Positions 1-10,295 of a stretch of 64,000 nt of DNA are shown piece by piece; within the stretch, counting starts at the first letter, position 1, and the number at the start of each line of letters is the position of its first letter. The DNA is taken from positions 29,063,511 through 29,127,510 of the forward strand of contig OZ038434.1 of assembly GCA_964036275.1 (NCBI GenBank), in the 5' to 3' direction. Source of the stretch: Litoditis marina. Its lineage: Eukaryota; Nematoda; Chromadorea; Rhabditida; Rhabditidae. The notes beneath the pieces were generated by a model. It was not told the origin of the DNA and did no database searches. It saw only the letters and a program-made list of their open reading frames with translations. The position numbers and the translations under genes were made by a program.

Positions 1-222
1 AAAAGAAGATGGCAGAGATAGAGAGCGAGGGAGAGTGAGGCAGTGAGACAGATATGAAGCATTATGAGTGAAATCGGAGTTCCAAAAATGCGTTACAAAT
101 CGTTTGATTTCTTTCACAACGTTTGACCAATTCTCAGTCACATGCGGTTATGTTGTTTTGGAATTTTACATTTTCAACACACAAAAATCAATAATACATA
201 AAAATCGATAAAGTAAACGTAC

Positions 223-3147
223 GGAGCTGCCTCCCCTCGGGTTCTGTGCATTACATCCATCCATAATTCCAGCACAGCACCGTCAAACTGATTTCTCTGC
301 AAGAAAAAGAAATAATCAATAAACTCGTATCATTGTTTTCGATTGAAAAAGGAATACCCCCGATGGTTTGCAGAAAACTAAGCATTTTGGTGATATCTCA
401 TCTGCAAGATTTACCACAACTTTTATTGCGCGAATGTTTCAGAAAGATTGAGACACACTGCACACACTAGTATCATGCGACTATACTGTAAAAACAAGTT
501 TTTCGATTAAATTATACGACATTTTACGGTTTTGTATCGTAAGTATGCCACTTTTCTCGATATCAGTGAAAAGGAAGTCCGTTTTTCTTGAATTTTTGTG
601 GCTATTCGGTCAACTTTACTGGAATATGTCTAAAGAATGACTAAAAAACGACAATAAAACTAACGGTCAAGAAATTGATCAGGTCGTCCATGCATCTCTT
701 GCTCCATTGTTCGTGGCTGTAAAAAACGGAGTTGAAACAGATTACAGAAAAGCTCTCGATATATGAACATCCTCTTCTTATGAGATGGGGGTTGCTAACT
801 GATTTTGTTATGGAGAGTAGAGGGTCGCGAGTTGAAAACCAACAAACCAAACTAGTGCAAATTAGACCAAAAATTTATGAAAATCGCAGTTTTGAACTAT
901 TTTGGAGGTCAAAAAAGAGTGCATGTATGAGGGTATCATGTGCTGCGCTCGTAGCTCAAACTAACTCATATTTGCTCACAACCTTTGACTGAATCCTAGA
1001 CTCCTTGGTAAGTTGAGAATGAAAAAAAACTATCGCTAAAATACCTCATCATGGTCAACGCTGCGCTCGCACATCAGACTATAAACTACAACTCTCAATC
1101 GCGCGGAGCGCTGCGTGTGAGTTGTGTTTGGTTTGGCCATTGCGCACCCATTTTTAGCTTTCAAATCAAAAAAGTCTTCAAATAGAACGTTTCTTTCGGA
1201 ATTTAATAAGAGAGAGAGCTAGAGATCTATTAGATACATGTTGTGGAAAAAATTAGAGAAATCGGTCGAGTTTAAAAAAAGTTATGTTCTCGTGTCGTTA
1301 TGAAATTTTCCGTTGTCCCTCGTCTCCCGTCCTCTGTCCCATATCCGCATAGTATTGAATAAACTACTGAACCGAATCGGCTGAAATTTGGCACACGTAT
1401 GTAAAACCCAGTTAGCTCGGCGCCGAACATTTGGGGTTGTTACGTTGTGTCTGGCGCTTGGCGCGGGCGCCAGATGGCGCCATAAGCTGAAAAACATGTG
1501 TTTCCATCAGTGAAATGGTTTCAAATTATGCATGGAGGTCCTAATAGTGAACTCCAACTACTTCCGAGCATATGGTTATTTGGCTCACATTTGGCGCCAA
1601 ACGCTAGCGCCAAATGAGAAAAACGCTAGCGAAGTAGGGTAACGACCGGAATCGTTCACAGAGGTCAGCACTCTAGATGTAGTGGACGAATACGACTCGG
1701 GTACCCACAATTTTTCGATGATCGGCGCCAAAAGGCTCTTTCATCCTCCAATTGGCGCCAAGATTGAAAATAAGGTTTCGGAACCAAAACACCGCCAAAA
1801 CACGATCACACCGTTCGAAAACTCGAAACTTCGTCCAGATATCTGGATGTTTCGAGTCACCACTTTTCAAAGTCCGTTTTTCGTATTCTACTCTAGGAGG
1901 GATTGTACTAGTACAACTAGCAAAAAGAGAACAATTCGTGAAAAGTGGGGGACCAGGAAGTGTGTGTGTTCTGTTCGGTTTCACCGTTTTCAGCCAAAAG
2001 TGAACAATACGATGTTGTGAATGAGTGTGAAACAAAAGTAGAACAATACTCAATACATTTGTTTGCACAACGGTTCACAATGTTTTTAGGTGAAATCACT
2101 ATACATTTTCACGTTGAATTGATATTATTTTTATAATGTTTTTTTTGTGAACCGTCGTGCAAACAAATGTATTGAGTATTGTTCTACTTTTGTTGCACAC
2201 TCATTCACAACATCGTATTGTTCACTTTTTGCTGAAAACGGTGAAACCGAACAGAACTCACACACTTCCTGGTCCCCCACTTTTCACGAATTCATACTAG
2301 GTTTTCGTTTGAACCAAAAAAATCGATATCATTCATACCTGATCATGGTGAACATTTGCTCCACGGACCATTCCTCGAAAATCACGCGGGGAACCACCTT
2401 CAATTCTCGATTCGGGGCACGGATTTCCTCCAGCCAGTCTGAAAAGGAATGGTAAAATCATATTTCCACAAATCTCATTTTCAAAGTTTTTTCTACCAAT
2501 TCCTAGTACAATGCAGCACAATTGCGCGCCATTACAAAAAGTCGAGTTTCGAATCCTCACTTGGTTATGGTGCCAATGGTTATCTCGGAACTCGAAGCAA
2601 ACTTTCCAAAAATACCACTCAAACTTTTTCGATTTCTTATTCTCTTTAAAAATTTGAGGTTCAAATTTCGCAAAAAATAACAATTAACTTGACGTTATTC
2701 ATACTAAATGTCTCACTTCGAAATTGAACAAAGCATAATGTTTAGCTCCGAACCCAAATTAAATGTTTTCTACAACTTAAATGAAAATAACTAAAAAAAA
2801 AGGAAACCGATCGGCTCAGGATCGCATATGTCAGCACGAATATCTCAACCTGTTTAGAACACGCGTCGATGTATGTTCAAAGTGTTTCACATCACAGCCG
2901 ATCTCATTTTCGTCCCAGTAACCTCGCAGGGGACTCGAACCTACGGGCGATGGAGTGCTACTGGCGCCGCTAACCGCCTACGCTACGGCGACACCCATGG
3001 GGAGGCAAATGTTTCAGGCTATACAGCCTCACCCAGAACCCATTGTTTAGAAGATTGAATATATTGATTGAAGAAAGAGCGAGAACCGACAAAGAGAAAA
3101 TGAGAAAGAGAGAATGAGGAAGAGAGAGAGAGAGACAAAGAGAGATA

Positions 3148-3211
<64 letters not shown>

Positions 3212-4831
3212 GGTTATTTTCCAAATCTAAGATGAAAACGTACCATGATCAATATCGTGCGCTCCCTCAATGCGACAGCTGAAGCTGTGGTCCGCCGTTT
3301 GCGGTTTCAACTGGAACACACAAAATGTAATGTATTGATCAAATTTATAAAAAAATACATATAACTCTTATATTTTACATTATTGAGATACTAGTCTGTG
3401 TACTGTGTATGTTGCCGCTTTGCTTGAATTTTCATTCCGTTGCTTTTCGGTCAAATTTCATAACTTGTGGTGTAGTTCAAACTACAATTCTGGTAATACA
3501 AATAGTTCAAAGAACAACAAAATTTGTCGTGGGAAAGAGTAGTTTGATTTTTTTAAACAGCATTTTTACCTCAAAAATTACTCGTTTTCAATCAAATAGG
3601 TCAAATGACATATTTTAGGTTTCGCATACATGGAACGGTTACCTGATCGCACTATCATGATGTACCTGTCTAAAAATAACCAAAAACTATTTGAACCTAC
3701 TGAAAACCGCCTTTTTCCTACTTCTGTAAGCCGTTTCATTTGTCCCGTTACACATTTTCTGTAGAATATATAAATTAATACGTTGATTGTTTGTGTCGTA
3801 CCTGCAGCCATACGGGTGCAATGTGGGTCAGCTTCTGAGACGTGGACTTCGCAAGGTCGTAGCCCTTGTTGTTCCACTGCAAAACACGTGTCTTTAGTTT
3901 GTTTAAAACCCGTTGTACACACTTTCTCGTCTGAAAACTGGCAAGCCAATCACGAAACTGTCTGCGCCTCTCTAATCCACCAGCTTTCTCCTCTATTCTC
4001 GTCCGCCAACCCACCGACTAGCTATCAAACTGTCTGCGTCTCTCCGATATACCCACTCTCTCGCCGACCAACCCACCCTCTCGCTTCCATCAAACTGTCT
4101 GCGTCTCTCTGATCTACACACTCTCGTCTGCGTCTCTATGATCTACATACTCTCTAACTAATCAATACTCCCCAACCAACCGGTGTAATATATGCCAATG
4201 CCGCCCCTCCGAAATGTCTTTCTTGTCCCTTGTCAACCTTTGAATTTTCCTTCAGAATCGATTGTTTGGTGACGGATTCGGGCGCGAATCTCAACGATTC
4301 GAATAACTGGAAAAAAGTCACGGGTTAGTCACGTGGTAATCACGTGAAACGTAACGTTTCCTGTGTAGGCACGTGTAACGTTGATGAACGTCAAGAATTG
4401 CAGATTCGAATAACTGAAAAAAAAACTTCACGTGTTAGTCACGTGGAAATCACGTGAAAATGCGGTAGTCACTCGAAAATACGTTTTCAAGGTCCCGTGA
4501 AACGTGAGTAAATACCAGAAGTAGTTTTCGCCCATTCTGAAATACTGATATGTTTCCAGCGTTTCAGTGATTATTTATTGGACTAGCGGTATCATCTATA
4601 TTCTATTCTACACTCGGCAAATATTCACGTAAGTTGCCTTTTGTATCCAATTTTTTTGTTGTAAATAGATCAAAGATCAATCGATAGGTGACCTACTTCG
4701 GTCTCTTCCCGTGTCATTTCCGGTATTTGCTCTTCTTTTTCAACAATCTTCTTTTTCTTTCGATCCGATTTACCCAACTGGGACGAAAGTTGCCAGACAC
4801 AGAAAACTAGCAACAATTTGAACAGCAACAT
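223..4831 (-). CDS. CHID1: Chitinase domain-containing protein 1 (CHID1), N-terminal part; runs off left edge
   Basis: Seven exons in reading order: 4697-4831, 4181-4306, 3802-3876, 3244-3310, 2339-2438, 665-716, 223-296. All join in phase and give about 209 residues; the family is about 390 long, so the C-terminal half lies left of base 1. Exon 1 encodes a signal peptide (MLLFKLLLVFCVWQL) and a basic KSDRKKKK stretch. Exon 2 carries the family block ERHFGGAALAYITP, exon 3 WNNKGYDLAK and APVWLQ, exon 4 EGAHDIDH, exon 5 VPRVIFEEW, and exon 7 NQFDGAVLELW, the second beta-strand region of the GH18-like barrel. Known for the family: a secreted/lysosomal stabilin-1-interacting lectin that binds saccharides and lacks classical chitinase activity. 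The ATG directly abuts a splice acceptor (AG at 4832-4833), so the 5'UTR is joined by splicing. Exon 6 is only 52 bases; its phase and position support it. Identification is very secure. Confidence 0.93.
1070..1790. repeat. GGCGCC-rich dispersed element, copy 1 (CHID1 intron 5)
   Basis: A segment of about 700 bp with several GGCGCC sites. A diverged inverted copy lies at about 28195-28890 in the MIF4G gene. Shared landmarks include a GC-rich palindromic module (1098-1122 here, 28869-28891 there), a run matching ATAGATCTCTAGCTCTCT, and ACGACCGGA/CGTTACCC next to a GCTAGCG motif. No coding potential was recognised. Boundaries are approximate. Confidence 0.7.
1930..2293. repeat. Long palindrome (foldback element), copy 1
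   Basis: Arms of about 150 bp (about 1930-2080 and 2145-2293) are near-perfect inverted repeats, with GTGGGGGACCAGGAAGTGTG on the left and its complement on the right, around a ~65-bp AT-rich loop. A second member, with the same arm sequence but more diverged, is at 27489-27850. The element is non-coding and non-autonomous, and sits in CHID1 intron 5. Confidence 0.8.
2911..2995 (-). repeat. tRNA-like sequence, probable SINE head
   Basis: On the minus strand an A-box-like TAGCGTAGGCGGTTAGCGG (2967-2985) is followed about 25 bases on by a B-box GGTTCGAGTCC (2931-2941), the internal RNA polymerase III promoter of tRNAs. No clean acceptor-stem pairing was seen and it lies inside CHID1 intron 4, so a tRNA-derived SINE or tRNA pseudogene is likelier than a working tRNA. 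Confidence 0.55.
3101..3207. repeat. (GA)n microsatellite in CHID1 intron 4
   Basis: Nearly pure GA repeat, CT on the sense strand of CHID1. It begins about 35 bases inside the intron after the donor of exon 4 (donor at 3238-3243). Confidence 0.9.
3960..4135. repeat. Degenerate tandem repeat in CHID1 intron 2
   Basis: Four imperfect units share the core AACTGTCTGCGTCTCTCTGA, separated by pyrimidine-rich text. A related single unit is found at about 46232-46262 near EXT1. Non-coding. Confidence 0.6.
4295..4462. repeat. Tandem duplication carrying six CACGTG sites and a copied splice acceptor
   Basis: Two units (about 4295-4350 and 4402-4462) repeat ATTCGAATAACTG followed by A-run, GTTAGTCACGTGG and ATCACGTGAAA. 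The first unit contains the acceptor and first bases of CHID1 exon 2. The second is a non-coding copy of that exon edge inside intron 1. CACGTG occurs six times in this stretch. Confidence 0.7.
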
Positions 4832-5708
4832 CTGGAAAATGAATATAATATTGAGAATGTTTACAGATTTAATCAGGCGTTGTAAAAAGCGGGGACATAC
4901 TGTACTTTCTGACTGTGTTTGTATGGACAAAAAAGTGCTGTTTCATATCAGGCTACAAATCGTTTGAAATGTGTACAACCAAATGCGTTTCTCTCAGGCC
5001 AATTACACATGCAACCGGGTTGTGCATGTGTACAAAACTATTGGTTGCTTTCAAATGCAACCAAACTAACTTTATATAACCAAAAAGACCATTTTGGTTG
5101 CATGTGTAAACCGCCGTTTTCTCACATTCAGCGCCCAACCAGTTCCAAGCATAAGGCTCTTGTCGTTTTACGTCTTACGTGCGAGAGCATACTTTCTCAA
5201 GAAAGTCACTCAATGGTTTGAAGCGCCTTCTTATTTCGAAAAGACGGAAATTCTGGGAACGAAAAACCCATTGCAAAATAGTATAACTAACATAAATGAT
5301 ATGATATGACCTTCATTCATTGTAAAAGATAACATTTTCGACGAAAACTCAACAACTAAAAACAATCCTAAACAATCTATCAAAAACCTATCGTATACAA
5401 CGAAAATCAATACAAAACAGTCAGCACATTGCCGACAATTTTCAAACCATATTATTGATCTACATCTGCAATCGATTCAGAAATAACGTCGAACCACAAT
5501 TTCTCAACGTTATTTTTGACAGACTACAAAACATTTATCGATTTTTACAACATATAAGTAACCAGTTCTTGCTTTCTCACAGAGGTTGACTTGTCACCAT
5601 ATAAGGTACAAAAACGAAAGAACACTAGAATATGAGAGATACAGACATCAAACTGTAGCAAAAGAAAGGTACAGTAACCCTCTGACCATCTACAGTACTC
5701 CCCATGAT
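4832..5708. other. Intergenic region between CHID1 and MRPS18B
   Basis: Holds the CHID1 5' region and the 3' flank of MRPS18B. A splice-acceptor sequence lies immediately against the CHID1 ATG. At about 4968-5110 there is a palindromic element built of GCAACC/GGTTGC words, related to the larger one at 23700-24006. No gene was recognised in 5120-5708. Confidence 0.6.
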
Positions 5709-8700
5709 CTACTTTGCCTTCCTGGCGAATTTGTCGTGTCTGAGCCACCACTGATCCCAGTCGTTGTTCCTATCTCCCTTGAAGGTGGGGAAGGCCACCA
5801 GAGGGTCGGGGTGGATGTCCTGCAGTCGCAGACCGGCACGCTCTACCTGGAATAAATATGTATTTTTTCAATGTATAGTCGGACTCATTTGTATGTTGTG
5901 GATACAGTAATCCTGCAATATACCCCCAAACTCTCACTCCACCTGCAAAGGCTACTTATCTGTGAATGTATAGTCTGATTCATTTGTACGTAAACATCTA
6001 CAGTATACAAAATACAACTGAACCTACGCCTGAAATAGTCAGGTTCATTTGTATGTGGATTCCTACAGTATAATAGCCTTGTTCACTTTAACGAAATCAC
6101 AACGAGTATACAACTAGTACTTATAGTCTAATTCGTTTGTACGTGGAGTTCTACACACGTAAAGTCTACAGGTATACTTCTAATCAATCTGCAAACAACA
6201 TGAGGTAAAGTCCGATTTTGTTCATATTTGGACAATCACGCACCAGGTGTGACTGCTCTAAAAAGAGGAACCCATTTTTCGATTTGAACATGTGAATGAT
6301 CATCATTTTGCATTGAAAAATGATCACATTTTCTCGACTTTGGTAAAAACACTACCCAACGGAACAATAACTATACTGTCCACATAAGCATATCATTTCA
6401 CTGATTTCTCTAAAACAAATCGATAACCAACAAAGAATCTGACCTGCGCGCCCGGCTCCTCCGTCCATCCCTTGTACCATTGGCGATAGTCAAAGTTGCG
6501 GAAGTCGACTCCAAAGGTTATGGTACCTGGAAACTGACCATTGAGAGATAAAGAAGGCCTTACAATCTCTAACTTGCAAAAAAAAAGCACTTGCACATTT
6601 ACACTCTCTTTCCTATTTTCTCTCCTGCTCTTTATACACCCTAGCCCTCTATCTGTCTGCAATCTGCATATATCTCCCAACTCTACATATTTCTTCCCTT
6701 TTTGTCTCTCTTTCTATCTCCCGTCTCTCTATCTTTTTATACACCTTCTCCTTCTCTCTCTATCCCACTCTCTCTCTCTCTCTACCACTCTTTCTTTCTA
6801 TCTTTATACCCCTCTTATCTCTCTCTCTCTCTCTCTCTCTCTCCCAACCCACCGTGTTCCTTGGCCTTCAGCAGTTGTGCCTTCAGCATCGCGTACTGTT
6901 CCCGACACAAACCGCTCTTCAGAATATCGATCGGCTGGTCAGTTCCGTCTGAAATCGAATTTTAAAATCGATAAATAAGGAAAGGTATTGTGCATAGGTA
7001 CCAAACAAGCAATTAAGTCTCGCGGGTCGGCTAATAGGCCTCATTTGAAGATAAAACAAGGTTCAAATTTTGCATGATGAAATTCAGTGCTAAGGAGACT
7101 AAAACACGTAAAAAGATGGCCAATCAGGTGGAAAAAAGTGTTCGACAAAGTAAATAGAAATCTGCTTCCACCCACATAAATCTCATGTCCTCCCGAAAAG
7201 AGAATAGGATACGAATCAGGTAGTATAAATCGAGTAATTCAAAGACTCTTAATACAACTTGGGTGTACTGATTTAAGTGTTTGCTGAAATTGATAGAAAA
7301 AAACGAACCGGCGAGAAATTGTTCAATCAATGACGGATTTCGATGATCGAAGAACAGATACTCGTCACGACACACCTGAAAGCAAATAGTCAAGTTCAGG
7401 CCACGAGAAGTATAACCATACCCCAGTGAACTTGTCCGAATAGCTAGAGCGAATCGCGAAACTGGCTACTTTGTTTGGTTAGGAGAAAATCTGTCTATGT
7501 TTGATGCAAAAACATCAATTTACACGTGTTTGAATGTAGAAACGGACACCTTTATGTTGAGTACTCGGATCTTACTGGTGTATGAGTATACTGGAAGTTA
7601 GAATGGCCACAAAAATCTGGAAACGAGCTACCTTTTCGAAATTGTATGAAAGCAAATATGAAAATAACAACCTACCGGACAGGCGTGATTGACGTTGAAT
7701 CGCCCGTGACGATCAATGCAGAACAGACGGGGAGGGGGTTGGAATATCGATTGACCCTGGAGAGAAGATCAAAGATCAGATATCACAGGTCATTACGGTT
7801 CCCAGGAATTCAGTCATTACTGTACTGTTTACTTGTTCATGGGCTTGACACCCAAATTCTATGAATACGACTATGACTATTATAGAAAACATTCATTTAT
7901 GAACAATCAACAATGATCGAACGTTTAACACAAATCGCGCAATACAACTCAACAGTTTGTAAAGAAAAAAACTGAATTCTGCACTACCTTCAAATTTCTC
8001 TTGTACCATCGATGAATAGGAAGACCCTTATACGCATCCGAATACGCTGAAAATTAATACATATATTGATGAAAGCTAGTATTTTTGCTATGTCATAGAT
8101 CCCTGGTACCTACAAAAGCGAGAAGAGTGATGAAAAACAAGTGAGACAAAGGTACTGACCAACCACGATTCTTAGAGTAAATCCGATAGGCAGAACGATT
8201 ATTACTGCATTCGAAATTATCGATAGCACGAAATGGGGTATAAGGGTATCTGCTTCACATGAACTTCAACTTTTACACTGAACGCTCAGCACTTACATAT
8301 AGGTGAAGTGAGGTTTTTTAGTGTTTTCGGTTCGATTTTCATTGGTTCATTTTGGTATTCAAACCCTTTTTATTGTACTCTGAATTTCAAGCAACTGGTT
8401 CAAAACACTACTCTACATGCCGTGAACATATTTTTTGTAAGTTTGAGGCAACTTTCAGAATATCTGACCTTTGCTCTTCATATAGGTGACTTGTTCGGTG
8501 ACATTGTGCTGCGGTTTGTACATTCCCTTCTTTCGCTCCACGTGGTTGAACGCCCAGCCGGCCTGAACAGAGAAATCAATATGCGTACTTTAATTCATCA
8601 CAAGTCAATTCCATTATGAAGAAGGTTAGAAATGAATTAGAAATCCGCTCGGATTCGTAGTAAGGTTCGACTATACTCCATAGAGTGAGTCGTACTTCGA

Positions 8701-9286
8701 TGTAGACTGCCCCCGAGTTTCGTCAAAAGCAGACTTATACAACCCTAGACGACGTCTGAATTTTGGACACCCAAAATTTATGATAAACTTCCAAAATTCA
8801 GATAATCACCCGAAAATTTGCCGAAATTGGGTGATTTTCTGGATTAAGAACAAAATAATATCATTTTGATCACCCAAAAAGTAGAAAGTTACACCATTTT
8901 CCGTTGTGTCCCACAGAATTCAGAGAGTCGTCCAACAATTGTAAACGTCTGGTCAAAAGTATAGCTTTTCGGACTTTTCCCGCCACGTAGCCAATGTGGT
9001 TTGACATACACCAGTGAGACTGTCCAAATACCCAAAAAAATGTACAAGACGGGCTCTTATACTGCTAGTTTGTATGTGTATCAAGCAATTTTTCACGTAT
9101 TTGAATGAAAAACATAATTATTTTTATGGAACAGTGAACAGTCACACCCCACTGGGGTTTGATAAAGTATGTTTATAAACGCACCTCTTCGGGACTGGGA
9201 ACGGCCTTCTTCTCCCCGTCTTCACATAGAACCACCCGGGTGGTCTGGAGGAAACGACGGGCCACTAGCCGGCCAGTCGACAGCAT
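5709..9286 (-). CDS. MRPS18B: Mitochondrial small ribosomal subunit protein mS40 (MRPS18B)
   Basis: Eight exons in reading order: 9185-9286, 8469-8562, 7988-8046, 7676-7756, 7309-7375, 6853-6948, 6444-6526, 5709-5846. Phases all agree; the product is about 239 residues (human about 258). The start MLSTGRLVARRFLQ looks like a mitochondrial import sequence. The diagnostic bS18-like core is HACPVCRDEYLFFDHRNPSL followed by IEQFLA, matching the family's PCPICRD...RNVKLLEQF block, then LCREQYAMLKAQLLKAKEHG. The C-terminus WDQWWLRHDKFARKAK is Trp-rich. Role: structural protein of the mitochondrial 28S/SSU. The ATG lies two bases behind a splice acceptor (AG at 9289-9290). Exon 2 uses donor GTCAGA at 8463-8468; a GTCACC candidate at 8485-8490 was discarded because it breaks the frame. 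Confidence 0.92.
5868..6160. repeat. Degenerate ~75-bp tandem repeat in MRPS18B intron 7
   Basis: Four units share TATAGTC(T/G)GA(T/C)TCATTTGTA(C/T)GT and an ending like CTACAGTA. Unit spacing varies. Non-coding. Confidence 0.65.
6601..6847. repeat. CT-rich tract and (CT)n microsatellite in MRPS18B intron 6
   Basis: Pyrimidine-rich from about 6600, becoming nearly pure CT before 6843. It ends within ten bases of the donor of exon 6 (6848-6852), so on the gene's own strand the intron begins with a GA run. Confidence 0.85.
7422..7590. mobile_element. MITE family A (CATACACCAGTAAGGT ends), diverged copy
   Basis: About 168 bp, bounded by CATACCCCAGT and ACTGGTGTATG inverted ends with the internal family words TTTACACGTGTTTGAATGTA and GAAACGGAC. 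It lies in MRPS18B intron 4. The intact reference copies are at 33089-33260 and 36929-37101. Confidence 0.65.
8755..8900. repeat. 'CACCCAAAATTT' dispersed repeat, copy 1
   Basis: A stretch with TTGGACACCCAAAATTTAT and TTTTGATCACCCAAAAAGTA. The inverted counterpart is at about 17862-17990 in NDUFA2 copy A intron 1. It belongs to a foldback-like repeat whose ends resemble GGTCACCCAAAA. It lies in MRPS18B intron 1. Confidence 0.6.
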
Positions 9287-10295
9287 TGCTGCGAGAAGAC
9301 AGTAATAATATTAAAACTTCGACATTTACTATTTACGCCCCCTCCCCCACCTGGGTCGGCGGGGGGTAGAACTTCAATGGGGTCAAACTTCAACAAGTGG
9401 GGGGCTGAACTTCAATCCCGGAAATGTTTACTTTTTACCCCCCACCCTCAAACGTTTGTATTGCTGGTGATAAATTGCATTATCACCCCCCGGTGAAGGG
9501 GGGGGGGGGGGTCAAACTACAATTCCCCAAACGCAATACAATTTCAGAAAGGTGGGGGGGGGGGGGGGGGTAAAAAGTCAGAAAAAAAAGTAAAAAAAAA
9601 AAGATGTTCCCAAGTTCTCTACATAACCATACAAACTTACAAACAGCCACATTGTTGTATTATTGATACAACTCGTAGCAAGTAGTTCACATATAGATAG
9701 ATGGAATAAAACCAGTTAAAACAAAAAAACTATACATGCATATAAATAACCTGTTTATTAATTATGTACGGACGGTCATGAGAGAACCATGTTTATTCAA
9801 AATTTAAAAATAAAAAAACTTATCACAAGAACGACTGATTAGTATACAAATACAATAAATTATAATAAATACATATTTAAATATGGGCAATCACGAAAGC
9901 GAAGATCAGTTAAACCCCGGGTCAATAATGTACAATACAAATAAAATCAAAATGCTGAAACTATGACTATGACCAAGTGTATATGAGACTAAACATATTT
10001 TTGAAAGAGTATTGCCAAAACTGGATAAAATGTAAACAAACATGAAACGTGCATTTCAGAGACCATATATGAGTTATAGTTTGATGCGCACACATCTCCT
10101 CTTTTTAAAAGTACGAAAAGCAAGGTGATCAAACTACAAACACAGAACATGCACAGTTCATGTCTGCTTTTCACTAAGCAACCGCTCTACTTACGTTCCA
10201 ACTTGAAAATATCCCGAAACTCAACTGGTGATAAAGAACTAGAAGTGAAGGTGCGATTGAGAAACCATCTTTCAACTCAACTCAAATTATTCAAG
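9287..10295. other. Intergenic region upstream of MRPS18B, with G-tract island
   Basis: This holds the promoter side of MRPS18B and the 3' flank of AP3M. At 9340-9575 there are repeated runs of G on the plus strand, including 14 Gs (9498-9511) and 17 Gs (9554-9570), mixed with repeated GAACTTCAA/CAAACTTCAA words. Such spacing could form G-quadruplexes. From 9580 to 10295 the sequence is AT-rich and I see no gene. Confidence 0.6.

Noticed and set aside
2911..2995. Functional tRNA gene
   Set aside because: Box A and box B are present but I could not build a proper acceptor stem, and it lies within an intron like a SINE head.
6541..6978. Open frames rich in Leu-Ser repeats (also at 2970-3224, 40699-41019, 42881-43252)
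   Set aside because: They are translations of CT/GA microsatellites overlapping introns; no domain, and real exons run in other frames.
8485..8491. Alternative donor GTCACC for MRPS18B exon 2
   Set aside because: It would leave the next exon out of frame; GTCAGA at 8463-8468 joins in phase and gives the expected length.
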